Of a stretch of DNA of 64,000 bases, positions 9,322-17,226 are shown in pieces. The notes under the pieces were generated by a model. It ran no database searches. It was given only the letters and a program-made list of their open reading frames with translations, and was not told the DNA's origin. The stretch's first letter is position 1. Each line of letters begins with the position of its first letter. The DNA lies in the NCBI RefSeq assembly GCF_001420605.1, contig NZ_LJIZ01000011.1:1-64000 (forward strand), given 5' to 3'. The stretch is from Bacillus sp. FJAT-25509 (lineage in GTDB: Bacteria; Bacillota; Bacilli; Bacillales; Bacillaceae_G). Position numbers and translations under genes: made by a program.

Positions 9322-9606
9322 TTAATCTTCCTTTGATTCAGTATCAGAGGATTCTTCACTACTAGTACTTTGTTGATCTTTTAATACATGGAACATGTCA
9401 ATCATAAACGATGCCATTTGAACTTGATTTGACAATTTATCAACTCGTTGTGGAATAGTTTTACCAAAAAACTCAAGGGAAGCCAGTCTAAACTCATCAG
9501 TAAGCTCAGGATTTCTAGAAAGTTTACGATACCATTTTGGTTGTTGTCTTAAAAATTTTAAATAATCTTCTTCACTCTGTAGAAATTCCAAAACATCTTT
9601 TCTCAA
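9322..9606 (-). CDS. ylbE: YlbE-like protein
   Basis: A 94-aa protein with the conserved block FLRQQPKWYRKLSRNPE and KTIPQRVDKLSNQVQMA, matching YlbE. Its function is unknown. The tail from about residue 80 is Ser/Glu/Asp rich and probably disordered. TTG 9606 follows GAGGAG with 7-nt spacing and is preferred to the upstream codons inside ylbD. It is coupled to ylbD, whose stop lies 12 bases upstream of this start. Confidence 0.88.
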   Translation of the reverse strand: MRKDVLEFLQSEEDYLKFLRQQPKWYRKLSRNPELTDEFRLASLEFFGKTIPQRVDKLSNQVQMASFMIDMFHVLKDQQSTSSEESSDTESKED

Positions 9607-9617
9607 TTTAGATCTCC

Positions 9618-10031
9618 TCAATCCTGTCTAAAATTAAATTGTTGTGCCGCTGGCTTTTCTTCTCTTTGATTAGTTGAAGTAGCTGGAGATTTAAATTGTG
9701 ATATAAGCTGTTGAATATTGGTTAAAGTAGAGTTTACATTTGTTAAATGGCCTTGAATTTGATCTGGATCTAAATTTTTTACAAAAGAAATTACTTTTCC
9801 AACGTATCCTTCTTCTGATTGTTCTGTTTTGGCAGTTTTCTTTTGAGACCTTGTATTATTCTCATTTCTGTATTCATCCCACATTTCATGGTCTTCACCT
9901 TTGTAATACCAATCTTCAAAATATTGTTGCCATGTTTTTTTACCCGTTTTTACTTCCTCTCGAAGTTTTGGGTGTTCCATAACGAATTGCCTAAATTGTT
10001 CGATAGATGGACGACTATTTTCATTTCCCAT
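9618..10031 (-). CDS. ylbD: YlbD family spore coat protein
   Basis: A 137-aa protein with the N-terminal pattern FRQFVMEHPKLREEVKTGKK and WQQYFEDWYYKGEDH, which identifies the YlbD/YlbD_coat family. B. subtilis YlbD is found in the spore coat, and the length there is similar. The C-terminus is Gln/Asn rich. It precedes ylbE in one operon. Confidence 0.88.
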   Translation of the reverse strand: MGNENSRPSIEQFRQFVMEHPKLREEVKTGKKTWQQYFEDWYYKGEDHEMWDEYRNENNTRSQKKTAKTEQSEEGYVGKVISFVKNLDPDQIQGHLTNVNSTLTNIQQLISQFKSPATSTNQREEKPAAQQFNFRQD

Positions 10032-10103
10032 TCATATCACTCCAATTAAAAGCATTTACTACAAAATTATGTCTTTCGAATAATTTTGTGCTTGTATGGA
10101 AAT

Positions 10104-10139
10104 AAAAAAATCAAGCACAAACTTTCGCTTTTGCTTGAT
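10104..10139 (-). terminator. ylbC terminator
   Basis: Stem ATCAAGCA/TGCTTGAT (10110-10117 and 10132-10139), then a T run on the minus strand, directly after ylbC. Confidence 0.8.
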
Positions 10140-10146
10140 TTCGCGA

Positions 10147-11190
10147 TTATTTTATAAAATTTTGGGTGTAATATTTATTAAAGGCTCCTACTCCAAGTGT
10201 GGTATATTCTTTTTTATACATATTTACTCGGTGACCTTTACTATTAATCCATCCATATACTGATGCTATACCATCTACATAATTAGCCGAAATATTTTCG
10301 CCAGCGATTCTGTATGGAACATTTGCATCATTTAAACGATCAGCTAGACTACCATATAAATTAGAATAGTGATCAAAATATTTATTTTGAACCATATCTT
10401 TACTATGTCCTAAAGCTACTTTAGCAGCATCAGCATTCCAATTTAAAGTACTTAAATTCATTCTTTTACGATATACATTCGTTAAATTAAAGATTTGTCT
10501 TTCTTCTTCACGATCAACAATTGCTTCTTGTAATGTATTTATTTTTTTTGCATTGATTAAATTTCCACTATAAATTAGCTCGTACGGTTTTTGCTTAACT
10601 AGCGTTTCTGGTGATAAATATCGAATACCTAATAAACTTCCGGTAAATCGGTCAAAATAAAGTTGAGCATAACAATTATCTAAAGAAACAAGTGGACGTT
10701 CATGTAAATCTGTTGTCGATAATTTAAAAGTATATTGATTACGTAATATCGAAAATGAAACTTTATCGTGTACAGTTACATTATCCATTGTTTCTTCGTA
10801 GTGACTACCCATCACAAATGGAGAGATATCAACTTTATTACCAGCAACAAAAATAGTTACGACTTTGCCATTTAGTACACCAAATTGAGTATACTTTGTA
10901 GCATCTTTATCATAAACAAGCCAATCATAGTCATATTGAGAAGGAACTTTTCTTGACGGTTTACCAAAGGTTTTTAAAATTTCTTGTTCACTTTTACCAA
11001 TATACTGAGAAACGGAGTATGTCGCATTTGTAGTGCTTGCATTTTCGATCATTGGCTTATTCACTTTTTCAACTCTTTCATATGGTTTAAACGTTTGTAT
11101 ATTACTGATCCAATCTTTAATAAGTGGACTGAACATAAAAACTGTTATAAAACTTATTGTAAAAAAGAAAAGTTTTATAAGCTTATCCAT
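10147..11190 (-). CDS. ylbC: CAP-domain (SCP/PR1-like) protein YlbC
   Basis: A 347-aa exported or membrane-anchored protein. A hydrophobic N-terminal segment (about 7-25) is a signal or anchor. A CAP-associated region follows (about 50-200; YIGKSEQEILKTFGKPSRK). A C-terminal CAP domain (about 225-347) has LGHSKDMVQNKYFDHYS, YRIAGENI and GWINSKGHRVNMYKKEY, which contain the conserved His/Glu positions. The extracellular function of such Bacillus proteins is unknown. It has its own promoter gap upstream and its own terminator. Confidence 0.88.
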   Translation of the reverse strand: MDKLIKLFFFTISFITVFMFSPLIKDWISNIQTFKPYERVEKVNKPMIENASTTNATYSVSQYIGKSEQEILKTFGKPSRKVPSQYDYDWLVYDKDATKYTQFGVLNGKVVTIFVAGNKVDISPFVMGSHYEETMDNVTVHDKVSFSILRNQYTFKLSTTDLHERPLVSLDNCYAQLYFDRFTGSLLGIRYLSPETLVKQKPYELIYSGNLINAKKINTLQEAIVDREEERQIFNLTNVYRKRMNLSTLNWNADAAKVALGHSKDMVQNKYFDHYSNLYGSLADRLNDANVPYRIAGENISANYVDGIASVYGWINSKGHRVNMYKKEYTTLGVGAFNKYYTQNFIK

Positions 11191-11366
11191 TTAGATCTTC
11201 CCTTCCCAATTGTTAACTCTATGTTTATATATCCATTGTAGCCAAATTATTCAAAAAAATATATAAATTAGTTAAAATACATTTATCAGCTTTTCATTGC
11301 TAATTATTGTCATAGATAATATTATATTAATAGGGATTTTTTCTAAGTAATTTAGGGGGTAATAAC

Positions 11367-11738
11367 ATGAAATTTGAGAATACAAATTTAGAAAACCATG
11401 TATTAAATGTAAATTTATTAACTGAAATCATGGAAGAATTAGGCTTTGTCCTTGCTGGTCAATGGGATTACGAAAGAGTAACTTACGATTATAAATTTGA
11501 ACAACGTAATGAAATCTACTACTTACGCGTTCAAGGTTTCGCAGTAGAAGGACATGTAGAGTCAAGTAAAGGTAAAATCCAATTACTTACTCCACTTTTA
11601 GGTAAATACTATTATCCTCACGGTGTAGAGTACGGAGAAGGCGAAAACTTCCCTGAAAGCATCGTTAATAAAAGTAATGACTTACTTAAAAAAGCTGAAG
11701 AACAAATTTCTCTAGTAAGCAAGTTCATTATTCTATAA
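11367..11738 (+). CDS. YugN-like family protein (ylbA position)
   Basis: A 123-aa cytosolic protein of the YugN-like fold, recognised by the LAGQWDYERVTYDYKFE and YYLRVQGFAVEGHVES stretches and a PHGVEYGE turn. No function is known. It sits where B. subtilis has ylbA, next to ctaG, and a member of the same family occupies that locus. ATG 11367 follows AGGGGG. Codon use is strongly biased towards frequent A/T-ending codons, which suggests good expression. Confidence 0.82.
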   Translation: MKFENTNLENHVLNVNLLTEIMEELGFVLAGQWDYERVTYDYKFEQRNEIYYLRVQGFAVEGHVESSKGKIQLLTPLLGKYYYPHGVEYGEGENFPESIVNKSNDLLKKAEEQISLVSKFIIL

Positions 11739-11744
11739 TTATTA

Positions 11745-11790
11745 AAAAGAGTGAGTAAAAAGAAGTACAACTTCTTTTACTCACTCTTTT
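11745..11790. terminator. bidirectional terminator between the YugN-like gene and ctaM
   Basis: A nearly perfect long stem, AAGAGTGAGTAAAA...TTTTACTCACTCTT, flanked by A and T runs so that it can act on both converging transcripts. Confidence 0.88.
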
Positions 11791-11799
11791 ATTTTTCAC

Positions 11800-12264
11800 T
11801 TAAAATCCTAAAACAGCTTTAATAACTGAAGTAGTGTCTCCACCTTTGTAGAAAACGTATAATAAACAATAAACGAATACACCTGTAATTGCAGTAAAAA
11901 ACCAAATAATACTAGTAATCGGTCCAATTTTTTTGTGTAGTTTTAATTTGTTTTTATATCCTGAAATAATTGATACTAGACCAAATACTCCGCCAGTTGT
12001 AGCTAAGAAGATATGGAAAAACAAAAATATATGATAATACAACTTTAAACTTTTTGGTCCCCCAAAAGAAGTATTTCCAATAAAGATTGTTCTAGTTGCG
12101 TATACAATGAAAAATGAGAGAGCAAAGACTCCAGCAAAGAACATAACTTTCTTATGTCCCTCTATATTTCTTTTTGCAATAAGATACCAGCCGATTGCAA
12201 CTAATATGGCACTAATGACAATAAAGCTTGTACTTATTGTTGGTAAAATTGGTAACGAATTCAA
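11800..12264 (-). CDS. ctaM: CtaM-like DUF420 membrane protein
   Basis: A 154-aa DUF420 protein with four or five transmembrane segments and conserved His residues (RNIEGHKKVM, YYHIFLFFHIF, LHKKIGP) that could bind metal or heme. The DUF420 protein CtaM of Staphylococcus aureus is required for activity of heme-A-containing quinol oxidase, and YozB is the B. subtilis relative. GTG 12273 sits on top of the Shine-Dalgarno, so TTG 12264, spaced six bases from AGGGGTGG, is preferred. It follows ctaG directly, which supports a role in caa3 oxidase maturation. Confidence 0.85.
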   Translation of the reverse strand: MNSLPILPTISTSFIVISAILVAIGWYLIAKRNIEGHKKVMFFAGVFALSFFIVYATRTIFIGNTSFGGPKSLKLYYHIFLFFHIFLATTGGVFGLVSIISGYKNKLKLHKKIGPITSIIWFFTAITGVFVYCLLYVFYKGGDTTSVIKAVLGF

Positions 12265-12275
12265 AATTTCCACCC

Positions 12276-13175
12276 CTACGATTTTTTAAGCAATAACGGA
12301 TTACTACTGATTGGATCAATTTTATTTCCATTTTGTTCTCTTTTAGCCCATTTGAAAAAATTATAACCAATAACAGATCCATAAACTATTTCCTGGATAA
12401 TTTTCATGATAACTCCGCCAACCTGTTGATCTTCCCTTGCTGACATAAAGTTAAATACTTCTGGACCTGAAATGTTTAGTGATTTTAATAAATCTGGTGA
12501 TACGCATAGTTCCATTGCTTTACTCCACAACACTGGATCATTATAAGTCGCGTAAAATGGATGTCCTGCAAAAATAATAAGTGCACATGCTGGTGTTAAT
12601 AAAATACCATTTCCAAACATATAACCAATCTTTTGGATATCAGAAAGTGTTTGTCTCTCTGGTAAGTTATTAATAACAGGAAACCACATAAATACTGCCA
12701 TAAAAAATAATATATTTGTAAATAAGAAATGATAGATATTATTCGTTTTTACAGTATCAAATACTAATGGGTAATGGTAAATCGAAAATACTACATTAAA
12801 AATAAGTAAAGCAATTAATGGTTTTGTTGCAAAAGTAAAAAACGCATTAACGAATTTTGGTTTTAGTATGTTTCTCCATAACCAATTTGGAATTCCATTA
12901 ATAAGAAAGATCGGTGCAACTAAGTATAAAACTGCCATTTCAGTCATATGTGCACTAAAAATAATATGACCAATTAAATCGATTGGACTGCCTTGTGCAG
13001 TGTAAACTAACAAAATTCCAATTACGAAATACACTTTTTGTTTAGTCTCAGTAACATGGTTTTCATCTTTATATTTATTAATTATGTAAAAATAACCTAA
13101 AATGACTAAAACTAGAAACACAAATAAATATGGACTCCAAAGTGCTTTAAACCCGAACATCCCTAAGCTAATCAT
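12276..13175 (-). CDS. ctaG: cytochrome c oxidase assembly factor CtaG
   Basis: A 299-aa polytopic membrane protein of the caa3_CtaG family, needed for insertion or maturation of copper in caa3 oxidase. The start MISLGMFGFKALWSP matches the B. subtilis N-terminus; ATG 13175 follows AAAGGG, while the upstream GTG (13205) lacks spacing. Conserved HMTEMAVLYLVAPIFL and AGHPFYATYN stretches are visible. In B. subtilis it directly follows ctaF. Here the two are separated by about 8.4 kb. Confidence 0.92.
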   Translation of the reverse strand: MISLGMFGFKALWSPYLFVFLVLVILGYFYIINKYKDENHVTETKQKVYFVIGILLVYTAQGSPIDLIGHIIFSAHMTEMAVLYLVAPIFLINGIPNWLWRNILKPKFVNAFFTFATKPLIALLIFNVVFSIYHYPLVFDTVKTNNIYHFLFTNILFFMAVFMWFPVINNLPERQTLSDIQKIGYMFGNGILLTPACALIIFAGHPFYATYNDPVLWSKAMELCVSPDLLKSLNISGPEVFNFMSAREDQQVGGVIMKIIQEIVYGSVIGYNFFKWAKREQNGNKIDPISSNPLLLKKS

Positions 13176-13458
13176 GAATGCACACCCTTTAATTATTCTA
13201 TTCACCCTTATTATTTTTACCTAATGTTTAAATTAATATTGAACTATGTAAATATATTGTAGATTTAAGAACTATAAATAATTTCACAAAGACAAAAAAA
13301 ATTTAAACATTACTTCTATCATATAATATTTAATGAAATTATCCAAACTATTATACTACTAAATTATATAACAGTAATAATGGTTTATTCAAATTAAAAT
13401 ACGATTTGAAAACGTTATTCATTTTTAAATGATTGGTATTTATATATGGGTGTTTATA

Positions 13459-13536
13459 GTGAATTATAATCTAGGGTGCACACACTTTCTGTCGGGTCTT
13501 ACGGCACCTGCTTTTCTGATAGGAGGCGAGTCCTTA
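13459..13536 (-). mobile_element. possible IS200/IS605-type right-end remnant
   Basis: On the minus strand the block CTCGCCTCCTATCAGAAAAG is followed by a foldable GGTGC...GCACC pair (outer arms about 13472-13508) and ends TTCAC at 13459. The order CTCCTATCAGAA, hairpin, TTCAC resembles right ends of IS605/tnpB-type elements as I remember them. No transposase or tnpB remains. The rest of the gap between ctaG and eutH (13176-13458) is AT-rich with nothing I can identify. Tentative. Confidence 0.25.
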
Positions 13537-13568
13537 AAATCCCAATCTACTTCTCTATTATTAATAAT

Positions 13569-14642
13569 TCATCTGGTTTCACGTTTTGACACCAGCAAAG
13601 CCAATGCAGCAGCCAAAAACCCTGCAGTCAGTTTGCCAACAATCAGTGGAATGACAAAATTCTTCTCCACACCCGCAACAAACCCTAAGTGACTGCCAAA
13701 AACAAATGCGCCACTTACGGCAAATGCTGTATTTATGACTTTCCCACGGTCGTCCATCTCATGCAGTGTCGCAAACATAGGAATGTGGTGGGCGAAGGAG
13801 GCAATGAATCCACCTAATGCTTGTTGATTCATACCTAGCTTATTTCCGAGTAATGCAAAAGGCTTCTTTAATACTTTTACCAACACAAAAACAAAAGGAA
13901 ATGCACCAGCAAGTATGATGGTTATTTTTCCAACTGTTACAAAGCCCTCCGAAAGCGGCATCATACCTGGGATAATAACGATACCTGTTAAAGTTTTAAT
14001 AATCATCGAGACAAGACCAATGATAATAACGATTTCAATTGCTTTTCCAAACCATTTAAAACCACGAATCATCACCGATTGAGCTGATAGCATTCCAATC
14101 CCAATCAAGACAGAAATCAGAATAGAAGGAATCAAATTTTTCAACATCCATATAAAGCCAAATCCTGCAACAAACCCTCCTGCTAAGCATCCAAATGGAA
14201 TAGTCATTAGCCCAATTAAAATTCCTTTAGCAAAAAAGGGGTGATCATTTTTATGAATGATGCTTAAAGCAACCGGAATGGTAAAAACAATAGTTGGCCC
14301 CATCATTGTTCCTAAAAACACCCAAGAGAACAAAGCAGCATCACTAGATTGAGCCATTTCATTTGCTAATGAGTATCCACCCATGTCAAGAGCTAAAAAC
14401 GTGGATGAAAACATCGATGGATCTGCTCCAAGAAATTGGTAGACCGGGGATACAATCGGTGTTAACCACTTAGCTAATACTGGAGATAGTGAGATCATTC
14501 CAACCATTGAAAGAGCAAGTGGTCCCATGGCTTGAAAGGCTTCCTTAAATTTTTGTCCGACTCCATACCGATTTCCTATCAGATAATCGATTGCCCCTAT
14601 GACCATAAAGCCTGTCATGATATATAAGATGATTTCATTCAT
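13569..14642 (-). CDS. eutH: EutH-family ethanolamine-type transporter
   Basis: A 357-aa membrane protein with about 10-11 hydrophobic segments. It matches EutH throughout: MNEIILYIMTGFMVIGAIDY at the start, AMGPLALSMVGM, LALDMGGYSLANEMA, GTMMGPTIVFTIPVAL, HHIPMFATLHEMDDRGKVIN and GSHLGFVAGV. In enterics EutH moves ethanolamine inwards. No eutBC lyase or microcompartment gene is present, so another substrate is possible. ATG 14642 follows GGGGCG; an in-frame TTG at 14657 lacks spacing. It is the last gene of an operon with two M24 hydrolases. GC content of sampled lines (28/60 and 24/60) is higher than in ctaG (18/60), which suggests transfer. Confidence 0.88.
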   Translation of the reverse strand: MNEIILYIMTGFMVIGAIDYLIGNRYGVGQKFKEAFQAMGPLALSMVGMISLSPVLAKWLTPIVSPVYQFLGADPSMFSSTFLALDMGGYSLANEMAQSSDAALFSWVFLGTMMGPTIVFTIPVALSIIHKNDHPFFAKGILIGLMTIPFGCLAGGFVAGFGFIWMLKNLIPSILISVLIGIGMLSAQSVMIRGFKWFGKAIEIVIIIGLVSMIIKTLTGIVIIPGMMPLSEGFVTVGKITIILAGAFPFVFVLVKVLKKPFALLGNKLGMNQQALGGFIASFAHHIPMFATLHEMDDRGKVINTAFAVSGAFVFGSHLGFVAGVEKNFVIPLIVGKLTAGFLAAALALLVSKRETR

Positions 14643-14712
14643 ATAGATACGCCCCAATTCAAAAGAAAGGTCATCTTTTTAAAAATCCATTAGATGACCT
14701 TTTCAATATTTT

Positions 14713-15774
14713 TTATAAGATAATTAAGTGCTTATCAGAATGGGTTATGATTTCATAACCATTCTCTTTTACTATAATATCATCTTCAATCCGGCAGCCA
14801 CCCCATCCTGGGATATAAATTCCTGGTTCAACGGTAACAACCATTCCAGTTTGAAGAATTTCTACACTTTTGTCAGAAAGCCGGATTGGTTCGTGAACCT
14901 CCATACCTAACCCATGACCTGTTGAATGTCCAAAACGATCTCCGAATCCTTTTTCTGAAATATAGTCTCTCGTTAAATCGTCGATCGTTTTCGCTTTTTC
15001 ACCTGATTGAATTCCTTCTGTCCCACGTTTTAGGGCTTCTAATACGATGTGATAAATGTTGCGGAACTCATCCGAACAACTCCCAACGGCGATTGTTCTC
15101 GTAATGTCAGAGCAATAACCATTGTACAATGCACCAAAATCAAGGGTTACCATGTCACCATGCTCAATCACTTTTTCGGAAGCCACTCCATGCGGTAGGG
15201 CAGCCCTCTTTCCAGAAGCAATTATAGTATTAAATGATGCTGCGGTTGCACCAAGCTTTCGCATATAGAATTCCAGTTCATTACGGATTTCTAATTCCGT
15301 AACCCCTGGTTTAATGATATTCAAAATATAATCAAACGCCTTATCTGCGATTTTAGCTGCCGTTCTCATTAATTCTAATTCTATTGGCTCTTTGATTTCT
15401 CTAACCTTTTCAACGATATTTTCCAATTGAATCCATTGTACATTTCCATACTCTTGTAGTTTTGAGAACGTATTTAAAGTCATGGCATTTGCCTCAACAG
15501 CGACCTTTTTAAGACCTTGACAGTCGACTTCTTTTGAAACTTCTTTTTCAATATTTCCGTTATGGACGATAATCTTAGCGTTTTTCACTTCATTTTGAGC
15601 CTGTTCCCCGTAGCGGAAGTCAGTGATAAAGGTAGCAGCATTTTTTGAAATTAGCACCATGCCAGCTGATCCTGTAAAACCTGTCGTATATCTACGATTT
15701 TCACTTTTTGTAATCAATATTGCGTCGACATTGTTCTCTAAAAGCTGTTTCTGTATTTTTTCGATTCGGTTCAA
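14713..15774 (-). CDS. M24 family metallopeptidase, YqhT/prolidase-like
   Basis: A 353-aa pita-bread hydrolase. A creatinase-type N-terminal domain (about 1-120) is followed by the M24 catalytic domain. All five metal ligands are visible: Asp in VTLDFGALYNG, Asp in CSDITRT, His in STGHGLGMEVHEP, Glu in VTVEPGIY and Glu in RIEDDI. It is therefore probably an active dinuclear-metal aminopeptidase, dipeptidase or amidinohydrolase-type enzyme, of the same length as B. subtilis YqhT. Its TTG start overlaps the stop of the upstream M24 gene by 4 nt (TTGA), so translation is coupled. The pairing with EutH suggests it processes the imported compound or its conjugate. Confidence 0.88.
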   Translation of the reverse strand: MNRIEKIQKQLLENNVDAILITKSENRRYTTGFTGSAGMVLISKNAATFITDFRYGEQAQNEVKNAKIIVHNGNIEKEVSKEVDCQGLKKVAVEANAMTLNTFSKLQEYGNVQWIQLENIVEKVREIKEPIELELMRTAAKIADKAFDYILNIIKPGVTELEIRNELEFYMRKLGATAASFNTIIASGKRAALPHGVASEKVIEHGDMVTLDFGALYNGYCSDITRTIAVGSCSDEFRNIYHIVLEALKRGTEGIQSGEKAKTIDDLTRDYISEKGFGDRFGHSTGHGLGMEVHEPIRLSDKSVEILQTGMVVTVEPGIYIPGWGGCRIEDDIIVKENGYEIITHSDKHLIIL

Positions 15775-16877
15775 TTTCGTTCATCTCCTACAATCCTTAA
15801 TTCTTTTGGGAACTTCGTTAATACTTCATACCCATTATCTGTTATGACAACATCGTCTTCAATGCGCACACCACCGAGGCCATTAAGATAAATGCCGGGT
15901 TCAATAGTGATGACCATTCCTGGTTTCAGTACCCCTTCATTCACATCATTTATAGATGGTGCCTCGTGAATTTCAATTCCTAGACCATGACCTATGCGAT
16001 GAGGAAAAAATTCACCATAGCCAGCTGATTGAATGACTCGTCTTCCCGAGAGATCAACATCACCAATTCTTGTTCCAGGTTGAGAAGCCTCCACCCCAGC
16101 AAGATTGGCCTGTAAAACTGTATTGTAGATTTTAACGAGTTCGTTATTTGGATGACCATAAATGACGGTTCTTGTGATATCAGAGCAATATCCCTTATAT
16201 TTCACACCTAAATCAAAAAGGGCAGTATCTCCTTTTTTTAACTTATTGTCACCTGTAGCACCATGTGGGTTACTTGCATTTTGGCCAAACAATACAATAG
16301 GAGAAAATGACATTTCTTTAATCCCTTTTTTCTTCAATTCAAATTCAATTTTTCCTAAAACTTCAAGTTCTGTAATTCCTTCTTTTAATGCTTCAATACC
16401 CACTTGTATCCCGTAATCAGCAAAAGCGGCAGCTTCACGTAAAATTTCAATTTCATCAGCATCTTTTATTAGTCGCATTTCAGTAAGTATAGAGTCTAGT
16501 GATGCAAACTCTACTTCACCAAAAATCTGTTGCAGATTTTCAATGTAAAAGTAAGAGATATCATGCTTCTCAACTGCAAATTGTTTCATTACGTTTCTAC
16601 TTTCAATCAAGTGACCAACAAGTGACCACGGATGATCGGAATCTGTGTAACTTAGGATTGGATGGTTCCAACCTGCTTCCTTTATCATTTGAACTTCCAT
16701 CGCAGGTGTAATAAAAATCGGTTCGTCATTTGGGAAGACAAAAATACCTACAAATCGTTCGTGCGGATTGTAATCAAAGTTCGATAAATAAAAAATATTT
16801 TGGCGTGATGTGACCAAGCCACCTGGAATACTTTGTTGTTGTAAAAATGTTTGTAATTCTTGCATTCGATTATTCAT
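15771..16877 (-). CDS. M24 family metallopeptidase, first gene of the sigma-54 operon
   Basis: A 368-aa paralogue of the next gene. The N-terminal domain contains IPGGLVTSRQNIFYLSNF and the catalytic domain has ALFDLGVKYKGYCSDITRT, PHRIGHGLGIEIHEAP, ITIEPGIYL and VRIEDDVV, so all five metal ligands are kept. It could be an Xaa-Pro dipeptidase, a creatinase-like enzyme or an ectoine-hydrolase-like amide hydrolase; sequence alone does not decide. Of two close ATGs, 16877 has the better spacing from AAAGGAG. It is transcribed from the -24/-12 promoter at 16926-16941. Confidence 0.87.
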   Translation of the reverse strand: MNNRMQELQTFLQQQSIPGGLVTSRQNIFYLSNFDYNPHERFVGIFVFPNDEPIFITPAMEVQMIKEAGWNHPILSYTDSDHPWSLVGHLIESRNVMKQFAVEKHDISYFYIENLQQIFGEVEFASLDSILTEMRLIKDADEIEILREAAAFADYGIQVGIEALKEGITELEVLGKIEFELKKKGIKEMSFSPIVLFGQNASNPHGATGDNKLKKGDTALFDLGVKYKGYCSDITRTVIYGHPNNELVKIYNTVLQANLAGVEASQPGTRIGDVDLSGRRVIQSAGYGEFFPHRIGHGLGIEIHEAPSINDVNEGVLKPGMVITIEPGIYLNGLGGVRIEDDVVITDNGYEVLTKFPKELRIVGDERN

Positions 16878-16925
16878 GTTCATTTCTCCTTTAATAGATG
16901 GTTTAAATTAGACATGAAATATTGA

Positions 16926-16941
16926 TGCAAGTTCTGTGCCA
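16926..16941 (-). promoter_or_regulatory. sigma-54 (SigL) -24/-12 promoter of the M24-M24-eutH operon
   Basis: On the minus strand the sequence reads TGGCAC-AGAAC-TTGCA: an exact -24 box (16936-16941), 5-nt spacer and exact -12 box (16926-16930), with GG and GC in the obligatory register. It lies about 50 bp before the first M24 gene and about 280 bp downstream of the end of the sigma-54 activator gene. Confidence 0.88.
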
Positions 16942-16991
16942 TTTTTAACATCTTTTATTTAGAAGATTGTTTAGGAAATAGTGTAAATCTT

Positions 16992-17031
16992 TTTAGACAC
17001 TGTTTAGTGTTTTGCGTCTAAATAATTAGAC
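16992..17031. promoter_or_regulatory. palindromic upstream activator sites for the sigma-54 activator
   Basis: Two perfect inverted repeats lie next to each other: ACACT-GTTT-AGTGT (16997-17010) and GTCTAA-ATAA-TTAGAC (17016-17031), with a further TTTAGACAC half-site at 16992-17000. They are centred about 65-85 bp upstream of the -24 box, the usual place for enhancer-binding-protein sites. Confidence 0.65.
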
Positions 17032-17133
17032 ACTAGTAGTTTGATAGAACCGTGGAGTATGTCATAAGTAGTCTTTATTAAAAGGTTGCTTATTTACGGA
17101 TTGAGGAGAAATTCTTCAGTAAGGGGAGGTAAC

Positions 17134-17226
17134 TTGAGTAAACTTTTGATTGCCGGTTCTAAATCAGCCCAGGAGTTTCTTTCGCTCGTCTGGACTAATT
17201 TAGTCGTAAAGGCTTTTAGTTTTTAA
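17134..17226 (+). CDS. possible 30-aa peptide or gene fragment
   Basis: TTG 17134 has a strong AAGGGGAGG ribosome-binding site and opens 30 codons to TAA, overlapping the end of the sigma-54 activator gene by 4 bp in the opposite direction. The product starts MSKLLIAGSKSAQEF. It is not recognised. It could be the truncated start of a lost gene at the island's internal junction. Confidence 0.25.
   Translation: MSKLLIAGSKSAQEFLSLVWTNLVVKAFSF

Noticed and set aside
13569-16877. Classical ethanolamine-utilisation (eut) operon because of eutH
   Set aside because: No eutBC, eutE, eutJ or shell-protein genes are present; partners are M24 hydrolases instead.
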